NCBI RefSeq assembly: GCF_024746815.1
Contig: NZ_CP080525.1
Span: forward strand, 310,001-374,000
Length of the DNA: 64,000 bases
Direction: 5' to 3'
Origin: Mesorhizobium sp. AR07
Lineage (GTDB): Bacteria > Pseudomonadota > Alphaproteobacteria > Rhizobiales > Rhizobiaceae
The position numbers and the translations under genes are program-made. Below are positions 38,697 to 49,776 of this stretch, piece by piece. The notes beneath the pieces are model-generated. The model saw nothing but the letters and a program-made list of their open reading frames with translations. It was not told where the DNA came from and searched no databases. The stretch's first letter is position 1; every line of letters begins with the position of its first letter.

Positions 38697-38985
38697 GGTA
38701 GGGTTCCCTTCTCCCCGTCCCTATACGGGGAGAAGGTGCCGGCAGGCGGATGAGGGGCGGCGCCGGCTTCGACAGTTGAGCCAGCATAAGTCGCAGCATG
38801 AGCGACACTTGTTCCTCCGCCATATTGCCATCGATGGCGCTCCCGGAACCACAATATTCGGCCGGTTGCGTCGCCCCTCATTGCCATGCCGGGAATTTCT
38901 TCCCGTATAGTGACGGGGAGAAAGGGGCCTGCACCAAGGCTTTCGCTAATCGCCATGGTCGCAGACATGATGTTCACGCCATTTC
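38697..38985. repeat. Intergenic block with inverted CTTCTCCCCGT...ACGGGGAGAAGG repeats
   Basis: No gene is seen. A repeat arm at 38706-38763 (CTCCCCGT-CCCTATACGGGGAG then GCCGGCAGGCGGATGAGGGGC) recurs in inverted, diverged form at 38869-38930. Each arm has its own hairpin. They separate the convergent ppk2 and reductase genes. Confidence 0.65.
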
Positions 38986-39630
38986 CTAAGCGCGCTCGAT
39001 CACCACATGAGTAGCGAGCGGCGTGGCAACCTGCTCGCTGCAGAGGTAGCCGAGCCTGGGCATGTCGAGGCCTGCAAATAGGTTCTCGCCCGCGCCGAGC
39101 AGCACCGGCGAGATCGCCAGATGCATCTCGTCGATCAGTTTCTCCTGAAGATATTGCTGGATGGTGGCGACGCCACCGCCGACCCGCACGTCCTTGCCGC
39201 CGGCCGCCGCCTTCGCTTGCTCAAGCGCCGAATGGATGCCGTCGGTGACGAAGTAGAAGGTCGTGCCGCCCTCCATGACGAGCGGTTCGCGCTTGTGGTG
39301 GGTCAGCACGAAAACCGGCACATGGTAGGGCGGATTATCACCCCACCAACCCTTCCAGCTACCGTCAAGCCAGTCGCCTCGGATCGGCCCGAACATGTTG
39401 CGGCCAAGGATCCAGGCGCCGACATTCTCGAAGCTGCGCGCTGCAAAGTCCTCATCAGTGCCGGTCGCACCGCCTTCCCCGCCGAACATCTTGCGGAAGG
39501 TGCGGGTGCTGAAGGCCCATTTGTGCAGGGCCGGACCGCCGACACCGAGCGGATTTTGCAGATCCTGATCGGGACCGGCGCCGTAGCCGTCGAGCGATAG
39601 GGTGAAAGCATTGACGCGAAGTTTGGACAT
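38986..39630 (-). CDS. RibD C-terminal / dihydrofolate reductase-fold family protein
   Basis: The 214-aa protein has the RibD_C/DHFR-like fold seen in YyaP/YwjB-type proteins: LRVNAFTLSLDGYGAGPDQ at the N-terminus, GAWILGRNMFGPIRGDW, HKREPLVMEGGTTFYFVTDGI, and GGGVATIQQYLQEKLIDEMHLAI. It is probably an NADPH-dependent reductase of unknown substrate. Start is ATG 39630 with GGAGG upstream. A 9-bp inverted repeat lies in its promoter region. Unrelated in position to the rib cluster. Confidence 0.87.
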   Translation of the reverse strand: MSKLRVNAFTLSLDGYGAGPDQDLQNPLGVGGPALHKWAFSTRTFRKMFGGEGGATGTDEDFAARSFENVGAWILGRNMFGPIRGDWLDGSWKGWWGDNPPYHVPVFVLTHHKREPLVMEGGTTFYFVTDGIHSALEQAKAAAGGKDVRVGGGVATIQQYLQEKLIDEMHLAISPVLLGAGENLFAGLDMPRLGYLCSEQVATPLATHVVIERA

Positions 39631-39656
39631 GAGAGCCGCCTCCATAACTGGTTGTG

Positions 39657-39692
39657 TTCGCAATCGGTTTTTTGTAGCAAACTGATTGCGAA
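39657..39692 (-). promoter_or_regulatory. Inverted repeat TTCGCAATC...GATTGCGAA upstream of reductase gene
   Basis: Two 9-bp arms (39657-39665 and 39684-39692) are separated by 18 AT-rich bases, 27 bases before the reductase start codon. The layout fits a repressor site over a promoter. The regulator is not in view. Confidence 0.45.
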
Positions 39693-39830
39693 TTGCAAGC
39701 GGTGTTTTCAAGCCGAACGAACTCAAGGCGGTTGGTCAAACGACCCTCGCTCTGGTTCCCCGGCGGAAGCCGGAAATTGTCATGGATGTCGAGGCGGATC
39801 GCCGCGACCGGCGATCGGCAGGAAGAGAAA

Positions 39831-40886
<1,056 letters not shown>

Positions 40887-40964
40887 CGCCAAAACTCCGG
40901 GTCGGCGACTTTTACCACGAGCCCTTGCCGCTGACCAATGCGACACGTTTGTGCCAGGCTGGAA

Positions 40965-41792
40965 TCAAGGTTGCCCATTGCCCGACAGAACCTGCGCCGC
41001 GCCGCGCATGGCGACGCGGAAAGCCTCGTCGAAGGAAACGCCACGCACTTGCCATGCGTAGGTCTTGCCGCCCGTCGCCAACCGCCAGTCGGCGATCCAG
41101 CCCAACTCCTTGTCGCTCCAGACGATACTGCCGGAAAGCGCCTGATCGGCGCCCGCCTTTTTCGCAACAGTATCCAGCTTCGCCAAGTCGGCGTCGCGCA
41201 GCGTCCTGTCGTCCAACCCGGCCTGCGACAGCAGCGCCGCCGTTGGGAATGTCACCTGCATGGCCAGCGGCGCGGCGGCATTGCTGAAGGATTCACGCAT
41301 AAGCGTGCCGCGCTCGCCATCGGCATCGAGCGCGAAATGCCGGATGCCTTGCTCGGTCGACAGGAACACCGCCAGCCGTACCCGCTCCGCCAGCCAGGGC
41401 TTGCTGCCAAGCGAAATCAGAACCGGGTCGATCGTCGCCGGGGTGTATTGGCAATAGAGGTCGTGCGGCCGGTCGTGCGTGCCTTGTTCGTCATGCACCG
41501 GGATGCCTTCCATGCGATCGCGGTAACGGAAACCCGTGACGAAGCTGCCGGCCTTGTCGCGCAGCGCCGTCATCTGAGGTTTCGCCAGCAGGCGCTGGTC
41601 GCCGGACACCCGGACCAGAACCGCATCGAGGCAGATCTTGAAGCCTGCCTGGCGGTTCGGCTCGACTTGACCGGTGACGATGGTCTGGGATCTGTAGAGA
41701 TCCTCGACATCAGCCGCCCTGGCCGGACCATTGGCGGCGCAGATGGCCAGCAGGCTACCCAGAACAAGGGCAAGGCGCAAAAACCGCGGCAT
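40965..41792 (-). CDS. DUF2066 family exported protein
   Basis: The 275-aa protein has a Sec signal peptide (MPRFLRLALVLGSLLAICAA, cleavage likely after ARA near residue 27). The mature part begins VEDLYRSQTIVTGQVEPNRQ, typical of DUF2066 proteins, and contains VRVSGDQRLL. It is expected in the periplasm or attached to the outer membrane. Function unknown. It begins three bases after the stop of the PPOX-like pseudogene on the same strand, so they were probably one operon. Confidence 0.85.
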   Translation of the reverse strand: MPRFLRLALVLGSLLAICAANGPARAADVEDLYRSQTIVTGQVEPNRQAGFKICLDAVLVRVSGDQRLLAKPQMTALRDKAGSFVTGFRYRDRMEGIPVHDEQGTHDRPHDLYCQYTPATIDPVLISLGSKPWLAERVRLAVFLSTEQGIRHFALDADGERGTLMRESFSNAAAPLAMQVTFPTAALLSQAGLDDRTLRDADLAKLDTVAKKAGADQALSGSIVWSDKELGWIADWRLATGGKTYAWQVRGVSFDEAFRVAMRGAAQVLSGNGQP

Positions 41793-41795
41793 GGC

Positions 41796-42287
41796 TCACC
41801 GTCCGCTTCGAAACCCGTCATCGACTGAGGGCGGCCATGCAAGGTCAGGGCCGGTTCTGAAGAACGATACGTTGTTGGTGAAAATGCTGACCGGTGCAAG
41901 CCTGATCATACGTCCATCCGGATGTTCGATCTGGGCCACGTTGTCGATGAACCACGCGTTCCAGTCTGCTTCGGGGCCGAGATATTTGTGAAGGAGTCGC
42001 TTGAAGCGGTCTGGCGACATCGGTTCGACGGTGGCGGCGCCGCGCAGCCCGAGGTGCAGCAAGATGCCGGCATTGTTGTCGAAGTGAACAATTTCCACCG
42101 TGCAGCGCGGGTCTCTCTGGAGATGCTTTACCGCGCTTCCATCCGATGATCCGAGAAGCCAGATCGCGCCGTCTTCTCAGATGAACCATACCGGCGCGTT
42201 GCGCGGCGCGCCGTCCGCGCCGACGGTCGCCAAATTCGCCATCAACGGGCGGCTTAGAACATCGTCCGGGTCGAACTCTTGCGTCAT
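41796..42287 (-). pseudogene. Pyridoxamine 5'-phosphate oxidase (PPOX)-family protein, interrupted by in-frame TGA
   Basis: From ATG 42287 (MTQEFDPDDVLSRPLMANLA) the frame reads well to APVWFI, then meets TGA at 42177-42179 (codon 37), and continues in the same frame as EDGAIWLLGSSDGSAVKHLQ down to 41796. Relatives have Trp at this place, so one base change (TGG to TGA) explains the stop. No frameshift is needed. The split beta-barrel flavin-binding region VKHLQRDPRCTVEIVHF is intact after the stop. GGGAG precedes the start. It could be a real pseudogene, a sequencing error or a readthrough case. Confidence 0.75.
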
Positions 42288-42528
42288 CGCCAAATTGTCT
42301 CCCGGCGCTCCGGTTACAAGGGTCAAGCATTCACCCTCGAGCCAAACAGACGGATAGCCGTGCTGTCGCCGGCAAATTTGCACCCATTTGGCCGCAACGC
42401 AAAGGACGGTCTCTTTCCACTCCCGAGATCCAAACAGACGCATGATGGCCGGGCCTGGCATTGACGCACCCATGCGCCACGCTTTAGCACTCCAGTCCCG
42501 GCGGCGCGGGGGAGGGGATTCTTTCACG

Positions 42529-43572
42529 ATGGATTTTGGCGGCGGCGACGAGATCCGCTTCGAGCATCTGGGCCGGGCCGGCGTCGTCACGTTGACGCGG
42601 CCGCAGGCGCTCAATGCCCTGACGCACCGCATGGTCAAGGCGCTGGGCGCCGCTCTCACCGCCTGGGAGAATGACCAAGGCGTCGATGTCATCGTCGTCA
42701 AGGCTGAAGGCAGGGCGTTTTCGGCGGGTGGCGACATCCTGCATGTCTATGAGGCCGGCCGGGCGGGAAAGCCGCCGGTCGAGTTCTTCGCCGACGAATA
42801 CCGGCTCAATGCCCGCATCAACAGCTTCAGGAAACCCTATGTTGCGCTGATCGACGGCATCGTCATGGGCGGTGGCGTCGGCATCTCCTTCCATGGCTCG
42901 CACCGGGTGATGACCGAGAATGCCCAGTTCGCCATGCCGGAGGTCGGCATCGGCTTTTTCCCGGATGTCGGCGCCAGCCATTTGCTGCCTGACCTCGGCG
43001 GCTCCTTCGGCATGTATCTGGCGCTGACCGGCAATCGCATCCGCTATGGCGATGCGCTGTGGTCGGGGCTGGCCACACATACCATCAAGGCCGAGGACCA
43101 GGGTGGCTTCCTCGACCGGCTGACGCTGACCGGCGATCCGGAATCGGTGCTGCGCGGATTTTTCGTTCAGGCCAGGCAGGAGACCGACAGGCCGACGCTG
43201 GAGGCGATCGTCCGTCATTTTTCGCAACCATCGCTCAAGGCCGTCATCGACAGCCTGGAACGGGCGGCGGGCGACGATGCGTTCGCGGCAAAGGCACTGG
43301 CGACGATCCGCACGCGCTCTCCGACCAGCCTGCGCGTCGCCTGGCGCGAGATCAGCGCCGGGCTGACACTGTCGATGGACGCCTGCATGAAGATGGAGTT
43401 CCGCATCCTCAACCGGATGCTGGCCGGCCATGATTTCTACGAAGGCATCCGCGCCGTCATCATCGACAAGGATTCGAAACCGCAATGGCGGCCGGCGAGC
43501 CTGGATGCGGTCAGCGAGGCGGATGTCGACGTCTATTTCGCCCCGCTTGGCGAGCGGGAGCTCGACCTGTGA
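42529..43572 (+). CDS. Enoyl-CoA hydratase/isomerase family, 3-hydroxyisobutyryl-CoA hydrolase type
   Basis: The 347-aa crotonase-fold protein matches the long 3-hydroxyisobutyryl-CoA hydrolase group (valine breakdown). Motifs are the oxyanion-hole regions GRAFSAGGDILHVYEAG and GIVMGGGVGISFHGSHRV, then EVGIGFFPDVGASHLLPDL with the Glu and Asp used by hydrolases, and the C-terminal SPTSLRVAWREI helix. I chose ATG 42529, with GGAGGGG upstream. The frame extends upstream into non-homologous sequence. The next gene overlaps its stop by GTGA. Confidence 0.87.
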   Translation: MDFGGGDEIRFEHLGRAGVVTLTRPQALNALTHRMVKALGAALTAWENDQGVDVIVVKAEGRAFSAGGDILHVYEAGRAGKPPVEFFADEYRLNARINSFRKPYVALIDGIVMGGGVGISFHGSHRVMTENAQFAMPEVGIGFFPDVGASHLLPDLGGSFGMYLALTGNRIRYGDALWSGLATHTIKAEDQGGFLDRLTLTGDPESVLRGFFVQARQETDRPTLEAIVRHFSQPSLKAVIDSLERAAGDDAFAAKALATIRTRSPTSLRVAWREISAGLTLSMDACMKMEFRILNRMLAGHDFYEGIRAVIIDKDSKPQWRPASLDAVSEADVDVYFAPLGERELDL

Positions 43573-43991
43573 GCGAGGTGACCTCGAGACGCGTCGTCCT
43601 GCAGCCCTCAGGGGTGGAGGTGATCTTCGCCTGGTTCCAGCGGGTGATCGCCGGCTACTGCCTGCTGTTCGGCATTCTCTACTGGATCAAGCTGATCGGC
43701 TTCTATCCAGGCTCGCTCTGGCGTTTCGACCTGATGCCGGTGCACTGGCAGGTGGCGGCGGTGGTGCTCGCCGTGTTCTTTCCCTTCGCCGCCGCCGGTC
43801 TGTGGATGCTGGCGTCCTGGGGGCCGGTGATCTGGTTCATCTGCGCGGTAACCGAGATCGTGATGTATGCCGGTTTCCCCGATCTTTTCGGCCACCGACC
43901 GCTCATCGTCATCTCGCATACGGCGGTGGCGCTGCTCTACATCGTCTTTCGCGTCGTCATCTACCTGCAGAAACGACCGGTACGGCACTAA
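43569..43991 (+). CDS. Small membrane protein (DUF6163-like)
   Basis: The 140-aa protein has four hydrophobic segments beginning near GYCLLFGILYWIKLIGFY, WQVAAVVLAVFFPFAAAGLW, GPVIWFICAVTEIVMYAGF and VISHTAVALLYIVFRVVIYL. The GTG start overlaps the previous stop (GTGA), implying translational coupling. I believe related proteins are grouped as DUF6163 in rhizobia, from memory. Function unknown. Confidence 0.75.
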   Translation: MSEVTSRRVVLQPSGVEVIFAWFQRVIAGYCLLFGILYWIKLIGFYPGSLWRFDLMPVHWQVAAVVLAVFFPFAAAGLWMLASWGPVIWFICAVTEIVMYAGFPDLFGHRPLIVISHTAVALLYIVFRVVIYLQKRPVRH

Positions 43992-44229
43992 GCCCTTGGG
44001 CGCATTGGCGACCTGGCGGCTGCCTGGATTCGAGCCCGCGATTGTTGGCTAAATCTTTAGGTTAATTATCCTTGCTCGGGTGACCGTTCGTTAAGCCTCT
44101 TTCGAAACCTGTTACCGGTAAGCTCTTGTTAGCCCTAGCGTTTAAGTCGAATTTTATGAGTATTCGATAGTGTCGCGATCAAGGTGAAAAACAAAAAATC
44201 ACCAGGGCGACAAACGAGAGGCAAAGACA

Positions 44230-44745
44230 ATGATCAATTCGCGTCCGGCGGCGAAGACCGCCAACGTATCCGACGACCGCCGCGAGGCTATCCGCTCGCT
44301 GTACATGGAATCGCTGCAGCTTGTTGAGCGGCTGCACCGCCGCTTGCTTGACGTGATCAAGGACGAATTCGACCGCAACGGCCGTTCCGACATCAATGCC
44401 ATCCAGGCGCTGCTGCTGTTCAACATCGGCAATTCGGAGCTGACCGCCGGCGAGCTGCGCTCGCGTGGCTACTATCTCGGCTCGAACGTCTCCTACAATC
44501 TGAAGAAGCTGGTCGATCTCGGCTTCATCAACCACCAGCGCTCGCGCATCGACCGCCGTTCGGTCCGTGTTTCGCTGACGCCGAAGGGCAACGAGGTGGC
44601 TGATGTCGTCGCCGGTCTTTATGAGCGCCATGTCGGTTCGATCGAGCAGGTCGGCGGCATCAACACCGACGAGTTCAAGCAGATGAACCGTGCTCTGCAG
44701 CGGCTCGACCGCTTCTGGAACGACACCATCGCCTACCGGATGTAA
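44230..44745 (+). CDS. ldtR: LdtR, MarR family regulator of L,D-transpeptidase
   Basis: The 171-aa winged-helix protein closely matches LdtR of Liberibacter and rhizobia (RGYYLGSNVSYNLKKLVDLGF, DRRSVRVSLTPKGNEVADVV). In those organisms LdtR activates the neighbouring L,D-transpeptidase gene and affects envelope and osmotic tolerance. The first 25 residues are polar. The gene is followed by a terminator-like hairpin and then the transpeptidase gene on the same strand. Confidence 0.9.
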   Translation: MINSRPAAKTANVSDDRREAIRSLYMESLQLVERLHRRLLDVIKDEFDRNGRSDINAIQALLLFNIGNSELTAGELRSRGYYLGSNVSYNLKKLVDLGFINHQRSRIDRRSVRVSLTPKGNEVADVVAGLYERHVGSIEQVGGINTDEFKQMNRALQRLDRFWNDTIAYRM

Positions 44746-45154
44746 GGCGCATCCGCCGCATCGAATCTGGCCCGCGCCAAAGAAGCGCGGCCGAAATATC
44801 GACCTTCAGTCAGGGCCGGTGCCGAAAGGTATCGGCCTTTTCTTTTGGTTTGCCGCAGTCATGTGGCGGCTTCCGATCCCCGATCGATGCCGAAAAAGCA
44901 CGGGCCTTTCATTTCGCCGCGTCGGTCGGGCCAAATTCGGCCGCAAGCCACGTTGCCGCCATATTCCAATGGAACCGAGGATGCCGGTGATGCTGTGGTC
45001 AAGGCCGTGCGTTCACCCGGAACCTGTATCGTGCCTCGATCGTTGATGGCCGAACTGATACGGACCATGGTTGGCCAATTGTTAAGATTGCCAACTTTAG
45101 AGTGCGGGCAAGATCGCCCTTATAACCGAACGCAGCAGATCGAACGCGACAAGA
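44746..45154. other. Intergenic region ldtR-ldtP with probable terminator and operator candidate
   Basis: There is no gene in these 409 bases. At 44814-44846 a GGCCG...CGGCC / GCCGA...TCGGC hairpin followed by TTTTCTTTT is a probable ldtR terminator. At 45071-45094 a TTGGC...GCCAA dyad stands about 60-80 bases before the ldtP start, with a look-alike upstream of ldtR. Confidence 0.5.
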
Positions 45155-46423
45155 ATGTCTGGAACGTCCATGAGAACCAGCCGCCGCTTTTTCCTTTCCG
45201 GAGCCTCCGCGCTCGCAGCCGCGATAGTCGCCGGCCGCGCCAATGCGCAGGATGTGATCGGTGACATTCTGAAATCGTCATCGCGCGGCAATTGGGACGA
45301 TCAGTTCGACGCCCGCGCCAGCGAAGGTGCCAAGGTGGCCTCGACGCTGCCGATCTTCAGCCCGCAGACGGTTGCCTTCACCGAACAGGCGGTAGCGCAG
45401 TATCAGAACATTGCCGGGCAAGGCGGCTGGCAGCCGGTTCCCGACACCAAGAAGCTCCAGCTCGGCGTCGACGATCCCGATGTCGTGCCGTTGCGCAAGC
45501 GCCTGATGGTTTCGGGCGACCTGTCGCAGAGCGCCGGCATTTCGACGGCCTTCGATTCCTATGTCGACTCGGCGGTGAAGCGCTTCCAGTTGCGTCACGG
45601 CCTGCCCGCCGACGGCTCCATGGGCAAATACACCTACTTGGCGATAAATGTTTCAGCGCAGATCCGGCTTGGCCAGTTGCAGACCAATCTGCAGCGGCTG
45701 AAGGAGAAGGCCGGCACGCTTGGCAGCCGCTATGTGCTGGTCGACATTCCGGCGGCGCAGGTCGAAGCGGTCGAGAACGACCGCGTCGTGCTTCGCCACA
45801 CCGCGATCGTCGGCAAGATCGATCGCCAGACGCCGATCGTCAATTCCAAGATCAACGAGATCATCGTCAATCCGTACTGGAACGCGCCGGTCTCGATCGT
45901 GCGCAAGGATATCATTCCGCTGATGCGGAAGAATCCCGACTATCTGAAGGACAGCCATATCCGCCTGTTCGCGCCTGACGGCAGCGAGGTCAATCCGCTC
46001 AATGTCGACTGGTCGACCGACGACGCCGCCAAGTACCGCTTCCGCCAGGACCCCGGCGCGGGCAACGCGATGGCCTCGGTCAAGATCAATTTCCCGAGCC
46101 CCGACGGCGTCTATATGCACGACACCCCGCAGCAGAGCCTGTTCGGCAAGATGATGCGCTTCGATTCCTCGGGCTGCGTGCGCGTGCAGAACGTGCGCGA
46201 CCTCGTCACCTGGATCCTGCGCGACACGCCCGGCTGGGACCGCCAGCATTTCGAGGCGGCGATCAAGACCGGCGAAAACACGCCGATCCAGGTCACCAAT
46301 CCGGTGCCGGTCCACTTCCTCTACCTCTCGGCCTGGTCGACAGGCCCGGGCGTCGTGCAGTTCCGCGACGACGTCTATGCGCTCGATGGTGCCAACGAAC
46401 TGCAGATCACCTCGTCGCTTTAA
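45155..46423 (+). CDS. ldtP: L,D-transpeptidase (YkuD domain), LdtP
   Basis: LdtP forms 3-3 peptidoglycan crosslinks or anchors proteins to the wall in the periplasm. The 422-aa protein has a Tat-like signal (TSRRFFLSGASALAAA, cleavage likely after ANA near residue 31), a peptidoglycan-binding region (SYVDSAVKRFQLRHGLPADG, about 128-147) and a YkuD catalytic domain with HDTPQQSLFG and the nucleophile Cys341 in SSGCVRV. Start is ATG 45155 or the ATG at 45170. It is adjacent to ldtR, its expected activator. A strong terminator follows. Confidence 0.93.
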   Translation: MSGTSMRTSRRFFLSGASALAAAIVAGRANAQDVIGDILKSSSRGNWDDQFDARASEGAKVASTLPIFSPQTVAFTEQAVAQYQNIAGQGGWQPVPDTKKLQLGVDDPDVVPLRKRLMVSGDLSQSAGISTAFDSYVDSAVKRFQLRHGLPADGSMGKYTYLAINVSAQIRLGQLQTNLQRLKEKAGTLGSRYVLVDIPAAQVEAVENDRVVLRHTAIVGKIDRQTPIVNSKINEIIVNPYWNAPVSIVRKDIIPLMRKNPDYLKDSHIRLFAPDGSEVNPLNVDWSTDDAAKYRFRQDPGAGNAMASVKINFPSPDGVYMHDTPQQSLFGKMMRFDSSGCVRVQNVRDLVTWILRDTPGWDRQHFEAAIKTGENTPIQVTNPVPVHFLYLSAWSTGPGVVQFRDDVYALDGANELQITSSL

Positions 46424-46440
46424 GGAGCTGATTATTTTAC

Positions 46441-46474
46441 AAAAAAGGCCGCCCAGTCGAGGCGGCCTTTTGGT
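46441..46474 (+). terminator. Rho-independent terminator after ldtP
   Basis: The stem AAAGGCCGCC / GGCGGCCTTT has loop CAGTCGA, an A-run before it and TTT at its end. It lies 20 bases after the ldtP stop. Confidence 0.85.
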
Positions 46475-46566
46475 TGCGGGGGTTCCGTTGCGCTTTTCGC
46501 GGGAGGGGCGGCTGGACGGATCGGCCGGCTTTGCGCATGGTCGGGGGACAAGTCTGGAACCGGACC

Positions 46567-48213
46567 ATGCAAGTTGCCGTCTTCATTTTGGTTGTGCTCG
46601 CCTTCGTCGCCGTTTCCGGCGCACTGGTGCGCCTGGTTCGGGTGCCGTTGCCGGTGCTGCAGATTGCCATAGGGGCCGCGGTCGCCTGGCCGGTGCGCGG
46701 CATCCATGTCGAGATCGACCCGGAACTGTTCCTGCTGGTGTTCATTCCGCCGCTGCTGTTCGGCGATGCCTACGGCGCACCGAAGCGCGAACTGATGGCG
46801 CTGCGCGGGCCGATACTGGACCTCGCCATCGGGCTGGTGTTCTTCACCATCGTCGGCTTCGGCTATGCCTTGCACTGGCTGGTGCCGAGCATCCCGCTGC
46901 TCGTCGCTTTCGCGCTCGCCGCGGTGCTGTCGCCGACCGATGCGGTCGCTGTGTCCTCGATCGTCGACAGGAACCTGGTTCCGGCGCGGCTGATGTACAT
47001 TCTCGAAGGCGAGTCGCTGCTCAACGACGCTTCGGGGTTGGTCATGTTCCGCTTCGCCGTGGCCGCGGTGCTGACCGGCAGCTTTTCCTTCACTGCTGCA
47101 TCTCTAAGCTTCCTTTATGCCGTCGCCGCCGGCATCCTCATCGGTGTGGCGGCGCTGTTCGTCGCCGCCAAGGTGCTGCAATTGCTCAACCGCATCGGCG
47201 GCGTGCCGGCCGAGGCGCAGGTGCTGGTGATGATCCTGCTGCCCTTCATCGCCTATCTCGGCGCCGAACACATCGGCGCTTCCGGCGTCCTGGCGGCGGT
47301 CACCGCCGGCCTGCTGACCGGCGGCTCCGGCGTGTTTCGCTTCCTCGGCGTTTCGGCGCGCATGCAGACGATGTCGCTATGGACGACGCTTTCCTTTGTT
47401 TTCAACGGCGCTCTCTTCATCGTGCTCGGGCTGCAGCTTCCCGACATCATCCGCCACGTGCCGCCGGAACTCATGAGCCTGCATCCGGTCATCCAGCCGA
47501 TCGCGACCGTGATTGCGCTGACGCTGTGCCTGATTGCGCTGCGCTTTCTGTGGATCTGGGTCGGCGACATCGCGGCTGGCATCGCGGCGCGTTTGGGCAA
47601 GCGCAAGGCGGAGCCGTTCGGGCTGCGCCTGCGGCTCGCCGGTTCGGTGGCCGGTGTGCGCGGTGCCATCACGCTGGCCGGCATCCTGTCGCAACCGCTC
47701 GCCATGCCGGACGGTTCGCCGTTTCCGGCGCGCGACCTGGTGATCTTCCTGGCTGCCGGCGTCATCATCTGCTCGCTGGTCTTCGCCAGCATCGCCTTGC
47801 CGACGATCGCCCGCGGGCTGGTCGAGCCTGGCGAGGATGCCAGTGCCGCCGAGGAACGCCTGGCGCGTGTCGGCGCCGCCAAGGCGGCCATCGCCCGCAT
47901 AGAGAGCATCGCCGGAGCTGGTGACGACGACGGAGGCGAGGTGCCCGGCGCCCGGCTGGCCGCCGCCGACAACATCGTCGCCGGCTATCGGCGCCGCATC
48001 GCCGCCTCCGACGAAGCCGATGAAGCGCGCGCCGAGGCCCGCGAAGCCGGGCGGCTGGAACTCGAAATGCGACTTGCCGGCATCGAGGCCGAACGCACGG
48101 CCGTGCGCGACATGTTCCGCAGCGGCCAGATCAACGACCATACGTCGCAGGCGCTGTTTACCGAGATCACGCTCACCGAGGCCTTGCTGAAAGGCCGCAA
48201 GGCACGGAAATAG
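46567..48213 (+). CDS. Na+/H+ antiporter, CPA1 family
   Basis: The 548-aa protein has about 12 hydrophobic segments in the first 410 residues and a cytoplasmic helical, charged C-terminal tail of about 140 residues. CPA1 motifs are FIPPLLFGDAY, LSPTDAVAVSSI (ion-binding Asp), LEGESLLNDASGLV and GVRGAITLAGIL. It exchanges Na+ (or K+) for H+ at the inner membrane. I chose ATG 46567, which places helix 1 at the N-terminus. Confidence 0.9.
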   Translation: MQVAVFILVVLAFVAVSGALVRLVRVPLPVLQIAIGAAVAWPVRGIHVEIDPELFLLVFIPPLLFGDAYGAPKRELMALRGPILDLAIGLVFFTIVGFGYALHWLVPSIPLLVAFALAAVLSPTDAVAVSSIVDRNLVPARLMYILEGESLLNDASGLVMFRFAVAAVLTGSFSFTAASLSFLYAVAAGILIGVAALFVAAKVLQLLNRIGGVPAEAQVLVMILLPFIAYLGAEHIGASGVLAAVTAGLLTGGSGVFRFLGVSARMQTMSLWTTLSFVFNGALFIVLGLQLPDIIRHVPPELMSLHPVIQPIATVIALTLCLIALRFLWIWVGDIAAGIAARLGKRKAEPFGLRLRLAGSVAGVRGAITLAGILSQPLAMPDGSPFPARDLVIFLAAGVIICSLVFASIALPTIARGLVEPGEDASAAEERLARVGAAKAAIARIESIAGAGDDDGGEVPGARLAAADNIVAGYRRRIAASDEADEARAEAREAGRLELEMRLAGIEAERTAVRDMFRSGQINDHTSQALFTEITLTEALLKGRKARK

Positions 48214-48304
48214 CCGCCTCGTCGCCTCGTTGGCGCAATCCGGCCAGCAAATTTCGCGCCGCAAACGTGGCGGGGTGAAAACAACTGTGTTAATGGCGCG
48301 GCGA

Positions 48305-48353
48305 ATGCATGTCGCCCAAAAGTGTGCAGCGGTTTTGGGACAACGAGATGCAT
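48305..48353. repeat. ATGCATGTCG...GATGCAT palindromic repeat upstream of glyA
   Basis: This palindromic element starts ATGCATGTCGCCCAAAA and ends TTTTGGGACAACGAGATGCAT. It is a further family of dispersed rhizobial intergenic repeats. It lies 39 bases before the glyA start, so it will be within or near the leader. Confidence 0.75.
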
Positions 48354-48391
48354 AAATCAAACTTGCCCCCGAACCCCAAGGATTTCAGGCC

Positions 48392-49705
<1,314 letters not shown>

Positions 49706-49776
49706 CGGGACAGGAGGTCTCATCACCTTGCCGCGACGACAGGCGCCGTCGCGGCAAGGCTGCGACGGGAGTCTTG

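Noticed and set aside
44101..44229. Riboswitch or small RNA upstream of ldtR
   Set aside because: The region is AT-rich with stop-rich sequence but shows no stable paired architecture by eye.
46377..47924. 515-aa plus-strand frame across the antiporter gene
   Set aside because: An Arg-rich shadow of the CPA1 antiporter in another frame.
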